From: Clostridia bacterium
Lineage (GTDB): Bacteria; Bacillota; Clostridia; Christensenellales; UBA1242
NCBI GenBank assembly: GCA_900753315.1
Contig: CAADYP010000018.1
Span: forward strand, 62,001 to 126,000
Length of the DNA stretch: 64,000 nucleotides
Reading direction: 5' to 3'
Both the position numbers and the translations under genes were made by a program. This document shows positions 53,086 to 62,300 of this stretch, one piece after another. Under the pieces are notes generated by a model. That model was given only the letters and a program-made list of their open reading frames with translations, was not told the DNA's origin and did no database searches. The first letter of the stretch is position 1. Each line of letters opens with the position of its first letter.

Positions 53086-53748
53086 ATGGACTGGATTTTG
53101 TTTGCGGTTTGTGGGGTTTATTTCATTAGGGGGTATCTGAAAGGTTTTGTCTCGATGCTTTTTTCTTTGTTTGGTGTGATTGCAGTTGTTTTTATTTCAA
53201 TAAAGTTTACTGATATGTTTTATTCTAATGTGTATGAGCTGATTGGAAATAGCATTGAAAAAACGATAAAATCTGGGTTTGATTCTGCTATTGCTGGAAC
53301 CTTTTCTGATGTAGAGATGCTCAAAAATGCTATTTTGGGTTCAAATTTTAAAACATTCTTGTTTTTTTTAAATTTTTTGGTAAAAGATATTTCTTTTGAA
53401 GGTTCTCTTTCTGCAGGACAAATTCTTGCACCTTCTCTTTCAGTTTTGATAACAAAAATTATAACATTTGTTATTGTGTTTCTTGTGCTTATGCTGGTTT
53501 TGAAATTGTTTAAAGTTGTTTTTTCAAAGCTTACAAACTTTTGTGGATTGGGGGTTGGAAATAAACTTGCTGGTGGATTGGTGGGGCTGGTTAAAGGAAT
53601 GTTTGTGTTTGGCACATTGTATGTCACACTTTCTTTGCTCTCAAATTTTATGTTGAATGATTCTCTTCTAAATTTTGTGAAAAGTGGAGCAATTTCAAAT
53701 TATATTTATAATCATTATATAAAAATAATAATCAACGTCTTTTATTAG
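53086..53748 (+). CDS. CvpA-family membrane protein
   Basis: A 220-residue protein with four hydrophobic segments (about 3-20, 25-45, 105-150, 160-190) and the family's IRGYLKGF motif after the first helix. CvpA proteins are linked to colicin V production in E. coli; in Bacillota the function is not well known. Start ATG 53086; I see no ribosome site or good -10 box just upstream. It converges with the yab genes, sharing a 12-base gap with a hairpin. Confidence 0.8.
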   Translation: MDWILFAVCGVYFIRGYLKGFVSMLFSLFGVIAVVFISIKFTDMFYSNVYELIGNSIEKTIKSGFDSAIAGTFSDVEMLKNAILGSNFKTFLFFLNFLVKDISFEGSLSAGQILAPSLSVLITKIITFVIVFLVLMLVLKLFKVVFSKLTNFCGLGVGNKLAGGLVGLVKGMFVFGTLYVTLSLLSNFMLNDSLLNFVKSGAISNYIYNHYIKIIINVFY

Positions 53749-53760
53749 ATGTTGATTATT

Positions 53761-53997
53761 TCAAATCTTATTTATCACTTCGGTGTATAATACTTCAAAA
53801 GATTCACCAGATGATGGGGATTCTGGAAGTTGTGATTCTATTTCGTCATTTTTGTTCTTTGTGTCATCTGTTTTGTTTTTTATTGCAATCATGACACAAA
53901 TTTGAACGATTATTGCAACAATCAAAACTACTGTCAAGATTGTGCAGGTTTTTTGAAATATACTAAGTTCTTTCCACTTTGTCTTTTCGTTTTCCAT
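53761..53997 (-). CDS. DivIC/FtsB-position small membrane protein
   Basis: A 78-residue protein with one membrane helix (about 16-38) and a polar, coiled-coil-like tail (KNKNDEIESQLPES). Its position after yabP and yabQ is that of divIC in Bacillus and Clostridia, and the topology agrees, but it lacks the length (usually about 100-125 residues) and the conserved region. It overlaps the end of yabQ by 35 bases. AAGGAAAAAACAA precedes the ATG. Division role inferred from position. Confidence 0.5.
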   Translation of the reverse strand: MENEKTKWKELSIFQKTCTILTVVLIVAIIVQICVMIAIKNKTDDTKNKNDEIESQLPESPSSGESFEVLYTEVINKI

Positions 53998-54322
53998 TTG
54001 TTTTTTCCTTGTATTTATTGTAGCATTTTGCTATTGGTTTTGCAAGGAAATTTTGAGAGATAAATCTTTGAATTGAGAATGAAAGACAAAAACTGAATAT
54101 GGTGAAAAATCTAATTTCTCCATAATTTATTTTTAAATTTGTTAGAAAAAATGAAAAGATTACGAAAAATAGGGTAAAAAATGATAAAATATGATTTAAG
54201 ATTTTGTTTTTTTTAAAAACTGATAACAAAATTTGTTTAAAATCAAACAAAAACCCTGATAAAAATCCGGCCAGAACAATTAACGCAAAAATTTTTGGCT
54301 GAGATAAGGTCTCATAAAGCAT
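53963..54322 (-). CDS. yabQ: Spore cortex protein YabQ
   Basis: A 119-residue protein with four hydrophobic segments. The gene order yabP-yabQ and the layout of the helices with an N-terminal ASQPKIFALIVLAGFLSGF-like stretch (residues 7-24 here) agree with YabQ, needed for spore cortex formation in Bacillus. The start ATG 54322 overlaps the last base of the yabP stop (TAATG). Sporulation role is from family knowledge. Confidence 0.75.
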   Translation of the reverse strand: MLYETLSQPKIFALIVLAGFLSGFLFDFKQILLSVFKKNKILNHILSFFTLFFVIFSFFLTNLKINYGEIRFFTIFSFCLSFSIQRFISQNFLAKPIAKCYNKYKEKTNGKRKDKVERT

Positions 54323-54570
54323 TATTTAAACATCCTTTTCAAAAGGCTTATTTTTTCTGTCTTTGCTGTATATTTTACAGAATTGATATTCCCAGAAAAT
54401 GTTACCGTTTTGTTGTCTAAATCGAGTTTTGTTACTTCAATGTTTGTGCCGGAAATAACAATGTTTGTATCTCCAACTTCAACGACTGCCTGTGTGTTCG
54501 TAGAAGAAACGATTTTTGTTGCTCCAGTCAAAATCAACCTTTTTCTATCTTCAATGCAAAGACTTTCCAT
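54322..54570 (-). CDS. yabP: Sporulation protein YabP
   Basis: An 82-residue protein with no membrane helix. It has the pattern of YabP: L-T-G-A near the start, then VVEVGDTNIVISGTNI, a V-T-F-S-G-N-I strand and a basic C-terminal LKRMFK. YabP is a sigma-K/E regulated sporulation protein in Bacillus. AAAGGAGAGATATTT precedes ATG 54570. It starts the yabP-yabQ-small membrane protein unit. Confidence 0.85.
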   Translation of the reverse strand: MESLCIEDRKRLILTGATKIVSSTNTQAVVEVGDTNIVISGTNIEVTKLDLDNKTVTFSGNINSVKYTAKTEKISLLKRMFK

Positions 54571-54588
54571 AAATATCTCTCCTTTATT

Positions 54589-54616
54589 TTGATTTTTTTT
54601 ACAGATTTTGTATAAT
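54589..54616 (+). promoter_or_regulatory. Promoter abutting the RluA-family start
   Basis: TTGATT (54589-54594), 16-base spacer, TATAAT (54611-54616), five bases, ATG 54622. No ribosome site. Confidence 0.65.
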
Positions 54617-54621
54617 AAGAT

Positions 54622-55446
54622 ATGCTTAAAAAAGAGATAATAGTAGAAAAAGACAAAAAAGTATCAGTTGTTTTGCAAGATTTTGGGTTTTCATACGCCG
54701 ATGCAAACAAGATTTTGAGAAATAAAGATGTCAAAATAAATGGCAAGGCGGAAAAAGAGAATGTTATGGTTTATCAAGGAGATGTTCTCACTTTTTTCTA
54801 TACACAAGATATGCTTGACAAAAAATATGATATTATCTTTGAAGATAATGATGTATGTGTGATTTATAAATACGCTGGTATTGAAGTTGAGGGAGAGAAA
54901 GGACTTGAAAGTGTTTTGAGAAATGCAATTGCTGTCCATCGTTTGGACAGGAACACAGAAGGTCTTATGGTCTTTGCCAAAAATGATGAATGTGCAAAAA
55001 AATTGGTCGCGTCATTCAAAAAACGCTGCATTCATAAGTTTTATGTGGCTGAAGTTGAGGGCGATTTTGATGTCTCAAACAAAGTTTTTAAAGCCTATTT
55101 ATTGAAAGATAGTGAAAATTCTGTTGTTAAAATCTTTGCCCAACCAACAAAAAGTGCGGTCGAAATTGAAACCAAAATTGATACAATAAAGGCTGGGAAA
55201 GAAAGTAGTCTTGTAAAAATTGAACTTTTGACAGGCAAAACTCACCAAATTAGAGCTCATTTGGCATTTTTGGGACATCCAATTTTGGGTGATGGTAAAT
55301 ACGGAAAGAATGAAACAAACAAAAAATTTAAACTTAAGAGACAAAAGCTTGCATGTTTTAAATTGAAATTCGATTTTGTTGGGATTGAAAGTTTAAATTT
55401 TAAAGAATTTGAAAGAAAGCCAAAGTGGTTTTGTGACATAAAATAG
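54622..55446 (+). CDS. RluA-family 23S rRNA pseudouridine synthase
   Basis: A 274-residue enzyme that isomerises uridine to pseudouridine in rRNA or tRNA. An N-terminal S4 RNA-binding domain (about 10-60, YADANKILRNKDVKINGK) precedes the synthase domain with the catalytic motif HRLDRNTEGLMVFAK (about 106-120), where Asp is the catalytic residue. KTHQIRAHLA near 210 is the family's second motif. The start ATG lies five bases after a -10 box, without a ribosome site (leaderless). Divergent from yabP. Confidence 0.95.
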   Translation: MLKKEIIVEKDKKVSVVLQDFGFSYADANKILRNKDVKINGKAEKENVMVYQGDVLTFFYTQDMLDKKYDIIFEDNDVCVIYKYAGIEVEGEKGLESVLRNAIAVHRLDRNTEGLMVFAKNDECAKKLVASFKKRCIHKFYVAEVEGDFDVSNKVFKAYLLKDSENSVVKIFAQPTKSAVEIETKIDTIKAGKESSLVKIELLTGKTHQIRAHLAFLGHPILGDGKYGKNETNKKFKLKRQKLACFKLKFDFVGIESLNFKEFERKPKWFCDIK

Positions 55447-55467
55447 TGCTTTTGCATATAAAAACAC

Positions 55468-55938
55468 ATGAAAAATGACATTTTTAATGCAAATTCTTAT
55501 TATGAAGGGTTAATACAAAATTTTTATGGAGGTGCAAAAGGTTGTTTTTCAGCCTTTATGCACTTTTTTTATCAATATAATCAAAGTATGGTTTATGCAC
55601 AAAATTTGACTGAAATGTTTAAGAAGTTGTATGAGACTGAACTTGAAAACTGTTCAATTTTGAGCAAGATTTTGATAAAAATGGGAGGCGACAATAAGTA
55701 TTATTCTTGTTCTCGTAAATTTTTGTCTGGTTACAATGTTGATTATGTTAAAAATTTCTCAAAAATTTTTCTTACTGACATAGAACTTTTGGAAGTAAAC
55801 ATAATCGAACTTAAAGGATTGATTTTGAAGATTGAAAATAGTGCTATAAAAAACGAACTTACAATTGTTTTATCAAACAAGAAAAATTCTTTAAAAATTT
55901 TAAAAGAGAATTATTTTAAAAATAATTTAATAAATTAA
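55468..55938 (+). CDS. Degenerate ferritin-like protein
   Basis: A 156-residue helical protein. Length and pattern resemble small ferritin-like (CotJC/rubrerythrin-like) proteins: YYEGLIQNFYGGAKGCFSAFM at the start, then LYETELENCSILSKILIKMGGD and a late helix (NKKNSLKILKENYF). The Glu and His residues that bind metal in this family appear replaced (EMHHL-type site is ETELENC; the later DEELHI-type site is NKKNSL), so it probably binds no metals. No ribosome site at the ATG; a TATAAA box lies 5 bases before. Confidence 0.5.
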   Translation: MKNDIFNANSYYEGLIQNFYGGAKGCFSAFMHFFYQYNQSMVYAQNLTEMFKKLYETELENCSILSKILIKMGGDNKYYSCSRKFLSGYNVDYVKNFSKIFLTDIELLEVNIIELKGLILKIENSAIKNELTIVLSNKKNSLKILKENYFKNNLIN

Positions 55939-56307
55939 ATATCAATAAAAAATATCAAAAAATGCGTAAAAAATCAAAAAGAATAATAAAAAATTGAGAT
56001 TTTTTTGTGTTTTTTTATTTTTAAAATATATTTTTATTGAAATCGTTATATGCTTTGTAATTACGCATGAATAAAAATTTTGAGATATTTTCTTTTGATT
56101 TTAACAGATTTCTAAAATATTGATTATGCCGATATTTTTATTTCAAAATGAATTTTTAATATATTTTATATATTATATATATTTTTCTTTGTTTTTTATT
56201 TGATAAATTTTGTTGATAAGTGGTAAAATATTTTTGAATAATAATGTCGAAAAAATTTTGTGCTTTACGATACTTACATTTGAAGAAAAATTTAAAGGGG
56301 TCTTCTT
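55939..56307. other. AT-rich gap before the giant lipoprotein gene
   Basis: A 369-base very AT-rich stretch with A- and T-tracts and no reading frame of note. It contains the promoter at 56200-56229. I saw no RNA gene or repeat. The tracts may make it curved. Confidence 0.6.
56200..56229 (+). promoter_or_regulatory. Promoter of the giant lipoprotein gene
   Basis: TTGATA (56200-56205), 18-base spacer, TAAAAT (56224-56229) preceded by TGG (extended -10). Confidence 0.55.
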
Positions 56308-59300
56308 ATGAAAAAAATAAATTTGGTTTTGATGTCGATGCTTGCAATTGTTTTAAGCAGTGTGCTTGCAGCTTGTTCTTTTAAAAAGGCGGAAGCAACT
56401 TTCTCACAGAGTGAGATTGTTGTTTCATTGGAAGATACAATAAAGTTGGATGAATATTTGACTGTTAAAAACATTGAGAAAAATGAAGTCTCTTTCAAAT
56501 ATTCAAATTCTTCATTGTTTGAAGCAAATGGTCGAAGTATTGTTGCAAAGCAAGCGGGCAAATCATTTGTTTATGCTACATATCAAAACAACAATTTGGC
56601 ATCTATGAAAATTGTCGTTAGAGAAAAATTTTCTGCCCCTACGAAATTTGAACTCGCGACAGATGGAACATTGTCTTGGAATGCGGTTTCTGCTTATTAT
56701 GAAAATGAAACTACCCCTACAAAAGCACAAAGTTATAGAGTTGTTGGAACGTGCACAGTTTATTCACCAAATGACCCTGCGACAGTTTTGGAAACCGAAG
56801 ATATAGATGAAACAGTTTCAACAAACAGCGTCAAACTTTCTAAGGCTGGAAAGTATGAAATCGGTGTTCAATCTCTTGCTTATGGCTATTTTGATAAAAG
56901 TGAATTGTCGAGCGTTCAAACTCTTTATTTTGGATATATGGACAAGTTGGAAGAAAAAGATTTGACTTGGAATTCAGAAAATGGAAATTTGGTTTGGAGT
57001 GCAGTGGCTGGAGCTAGATACAGAGTGTGTGTCGATGGCGTTATGATTGACAGCATTCAATCTGCAACTTCAAAAGACTTGTCTTCAACATTCAATTCTT
57101 TGGAAAGTGGAGAACATAAAATTTCTGTTTTTGTGTATGACATAAGTGGGCAAAAAATGGTGCAAGAAAGTGAAAAAATTACCATTGTAAAACTTGATGC
57201 GCCAGTTGCTAGTTATGAATTTTCTCAAAATGCTGGCGGACAAATTAAAATTGAAGCCCAAAATGATACTAAAGAATTTGAAATTTCTTTGAGAAACACA
57301 ACTTCAAATCAAACCGTTGTTTTGTCATACAGTGGTGGTGATGATATTGTTTTTGCTGATTTGACAGGGCTTGCCAGCGGTGTTTATGAGGCAAATATCA
57401 TAGCAAAAAACACAAATGGGAATTTCTATAAGAGCAATGCAACAAACTTTGGCAAAGTTTACAAAATGCCAAAATTGAATATTGCTGCTCTTGGAAACAA
57501 CACTCTTGATGGAACAGTTTTTAATGCCAAAATTGCTGCAACAGGTGGGCTTGTTGCTGCAACAACTTTGATTGGTGGAATTAAGAATGATTATGTGCTT
57601 GAAGGATTGGATGTAGGACAGTCAGAAAAAAATCTTGAATTAGAACTTTTGCAAAGTGGAATATTCAATATCTCTGCAATAAATGCTCCAAAACAAAAGA
57701 CAAATACAATCAGTGGAGATGCAGTTTTTGCAATCAATGCTGACAAGAGTGACGGAATTCAAGTTGTTAAACTTGCACAATTTTCTGAAGAAGAAAGCGA
57801 AAAAGTAAAACATTCATATCAAGATGGAAAATCAGTTTTTGCATTTAAAACAATAGAAAATGCAACAGGCTATGAATTGAATTATTATCGTGGGGAGGCA
57901 TTTGAAAAAGTTGAATCTTCTTTGTATAATGTAGAAATTTCTAACGATACTGCAAAAATAACATTTACTGGAAAGATTGAAGATTTGTTTGATGCTCAAA
58001 GCTTTGAAGATAAAAATGTGTTTAGATTTCAAATTGTAGCAAAAACAAACAATGATAATTTGACAATCTCTTCTTCAGTTATCAAAACTTTGACATTGCT
58101 CTCTGCACCAGAAACAACCCACAGTGGAAACTCCGTTGACAAAACTTACACATGGGGAGAAGTGGAAAATGCGGACGGATATAAACTTGAACTTTATGTT
58201 ATTGACAAAGATGTTTTTGCTGAAAATCAATCAAGTATCAGCATTGAAACTGCAGGTTTGACAAAGACAGAACATGAACTTGAAAATGCAAATTATGTTT
58301 TTGAAAGAGTGGGATATTTCTATTCAAAAATTTATGCAACAACAACAAATGTGGACGAATTTGTTTCTTCACAAGACTGTTTGCAAGAAGTGTTCTATAT
58401 AGCAGAGAAATTGCAAAACGGTGCAGTAAAATTTGGATATGATGAAAATTATAAAAACCAAACAGGATTTACTGGAAGCACAGGATATTTTGTAAAGGTT
58501 GAGAATGCTGAAAATATCGACAGATACGAAGTCTCTATTGATGGGGATAGTTCTACAATATTTAAAACATCTGAAACCGATAGCAATGTTTATTTGCTTT
58601 CAAAAGTTTTTGAAGATGGTGTTGCAGTGAATGTTTCTATTGTGGGACATGCTTTGGATGAAACTATTTATCTTGCAAGTGATCCAACAACACTTTCAAT
58701 AGAAAAACTTGCAAAGGTGGCATATGACGATTTACAAATCGATGATTTGACAACAACCCTTTCTATTTCAGAAAGAAGTGGAGTGACAGGGGTTAAGATT
58801 TGGGAAAGTGACGGCAATTTTGCGCTTACTGATGATGGAACTTATCCACAATTTGATATTTCAAGATTGTCAAACTTTAGTCTTAAATTCAATTTGTATG
58901 GAACAAAAATTGTTGACAAAATCTATCAAGATGCAAATGGAAAAATTTATTTAAACAGTGATGATTCAACTATTGTATTTAAGCGTTTGCAATCTCCAAG
59001 CAATTTGAAATATTATGACGGAAGCATTACTTTTGAACATGATGCTTTGCCACCAGCAACAAAATATTATGTTTTGGATTTGCTTTGCAAAACCGCAAAC
59101 GGTGAAGACATAAAGATTTCAATCAAGTTTGATACTCTTGTAAGTGCTACATATGACGGAACAACTGTTCCAATTGGACTTCAAACAAGTTTTATTTCTT
59201 ATTCTGGCAATACTGTAACAATCAAGCTTTCACAAATCATCAGCTTGATTAAAGAAAGTGAAGATCTTGCAGATATATACAATCAAACAACGCAGATTAA

Positions 59301-62300
59301 ATTTGCAGTTTACGGATACCAAAAGTTGAATGATGCATCAGGTGTCACACTTTCTTCATATTATGCAACAGCATATGGAGATTCAACAAAAGATCATATT
59401 GTTGTAGAAAAGATGTCTGCATCAGTATTGACATTTGAAAAACAGAGCACAGATTTTGTGCTTAACTGGACAGAATCAACAACAACAGCAAGTGTTTCTG
59501 CTGAAACAAAATATCAACTTTATCTTGATGGTGCAGAAAAAGGTGGAGCATTGACTGGACTTACTTACAGCATTGCAAGCAGTGAGTTTAAAGATTCAAC
59601 ATACTATACTTTTTACATAAAATCTTCAAATCCATATTATTTGGAATCAAACAACTCAAACATAATCAGAATTTATAAATTGCGTGGACTTTCAAGAGTC
59701 TCTCTCACTGATCAATGTAGTTTGAATTATGAAATTTACACATCAGAAACAGACTTTGTGGATTATGTTTCAGTAAAGAAACCTTCTGCAACAATTCAAG
59801 ATTCAAGTGGTGTAGTAAGTATTACAGAATCTGGTGAATATGTCTTCAAATTGATTGGCAAGTCTGTTGAAAATGCTGGAGAAACCACATATTATGTTGA
59901 CAGTAAAGATTTGGCATGGACGCTTGCTGAAATGTCAACAATTAGCCCTGCAAACAAGACAATAAGTTATGCAAACAATTTGTTGTCATGGAATAAGTTT
60001 GGAGAAGGACAAGGTCTTGAAAGTCTTGAATACATTGTTGTTTTCAAGGATGAGAATGGTGCGACAGCAACATTTAAAACGACGCAAACAAGCGTTGATT
60101 TGTCATTGCAAGCAGAGTGTTATGAAACAATTTCTTCATTGAGTGCTGGACAAATCAAAATTCAAGTTTCTGCACATTTGAATCCTTATGCTGTTGCGGT
60201 TGGCGGAACAATTTATTATGCTCCAAGTGCAAAACTTTTGGATGACAAAACAGAATGTAATCATTTCCTTTACACCGAAAATAGAGATGTTAAAAAATTG
60301 ACAACTCCAGATGTAACAAATGTTGAATTTGTTTCTGCCGATTTGAAAAATTCTCAATTTCCTGAAATCAAAATTTCATTTGTTGGAAACTATGGAAATG
60401 AAGGAAAATTTACTTTCTATTTCAACGATGATGATACAACAAGTTGGACATCTTCTTTGACCCAAACAAATGGCAAATATACATTCTCAATAAACAAAGA
60501 AAACTACAACAACAAAGTCTTCCCTGGCGACATCTTGAAAGTTAAAATCAAGGCTGTTAGCGACAAAGATATTCCTTCTTCACTTGGTGAAGTTGAGATT
60601 GAAAGAGTTGTTGATTTGCAAAGTGTTGTTTGCGAAAAAACAGGAGAAAAGTATAACGGAAAAATCAAATTTACTTTCAACCCAGAAAAACCTGAATACT
60701 CTTTGGGTGGGGTTGTTGTTAAAGTTGAATATCAAGAAGATGGTGCAGATGCAAAGACTGAATACTTTGTTGCACAAACAACAGAAATAGCAGAATTTTT
60801 GACTTATGATATGTCAAGTTTTATTGAAACAAGACTTGCCAAAGGTGGAACAATCAAGTTATCAGCGTTTATAAATAATTATGCAAATGACACAAGCAAA
60901 GTATATTATTTGGCAGCACCAAATGTGGTAGAAAGTGACACATATTATGTTTTGAAAAGTGTTGAAAATGTTACGAGAGCAACTGGGGGCTTTTATATTG
61001 ATGAAACTTTAAATGGACAATCAACAACTTATGTTGTCGAATATGGCGCATCAAGATTTGAAATTGTTGCAAACCAAGAAGGAAAGTTCTATTTTGAATT
61101 TCCAAATGATTGGGAGAATGATAGTTATGCTCTCAAAATTTATGCAGTGGAAGACAATTTTGTCAAATCTTCAACAAATACAATTACATTCAGTCTTAAC
61201 AGAATTGACAAGGTTTCAAGTGTGACAATGCAAAGAGCAGATGATGACTTATCAGACGTTACATTGTCATGGAATCATGTTACTGGTGCAACAGGCTATT
61301 TGGTAAAAATGTTTGCAAGAACAGATGTGGACAAAACAGATGCCTTGTATGAATTTAATACCACAAAATTTCATCAAGAAGCTGGAACAACTTTCACACC
61401 AGTTGGTGGAAAAGTAAGTTACAGCATGATTGAAATCTTTGGTAAAAACTATGAAAAGTTGACCGAATATGGAAAAGTTACTGCTTATGATTTAATGAGT
61501 GATATTGATGTTGTGTTTAACGTTGTGGCGATTGGCGACAGTACTTACAACAATTCAAAAGCTTGTTCATTTAATGCTACACTTAAAGGGAATCTTATTG
61601 CAGTTAAGGATATCTCCTATGATGAATATGGAAAAATTACATTTGCAAGTCTGGTTGGAACGACTTATTTGTATAGATTTGTTGATGCAAGCGGAACAGA
61701 ATTGCAAACGTGGAAGACTGTTTATGCAGAAAGCGAAATTACAAAACTTGAAGCATCAAATCTTGAAACAAAAGCAGCATTTAATGTTGAAATTATTGCT
61801 GTGGGAAGTGCGGTAAGTGAACCTGCAACATCAACTGATTTTGAATTTGTTTTGGATTCTGTGCCAGTCTCTACACTTGGAAGCAACATGGCATTTATCA
61901 TCAATGATGAAATTATCAAAATTGGTTATCACGAATCTTTACCTTCAAGTCTTGCAATAACATTGGTTCCAAACAGTTGCACCAAATTGTATGTTGGACT
62001 CAATAAAGATTCGATTTCAAAAGAAGAAGTTGTTGGAATTGTTCCAAATGAAGAATTTGCAAGTGAAGTTGAAGCTCAGTATGTATATTCTTATAACTTT
62101 ATTAGCATTATTAACCAATTAAGAGAAGCGGGTTACACAGTTTCAACTGCCGACAATGTTGACCTTTATTTCTGGTCTTATCGTGGGACTGTAGATACAA
62201 CAGGAACATACCTTATTTCAAAACCATATAAGTTTAGTTTTAAATTTGCAACAGAAAATCAATTTAACACAATCAAGAAAATTGGCAATTTAGGCGAAGG

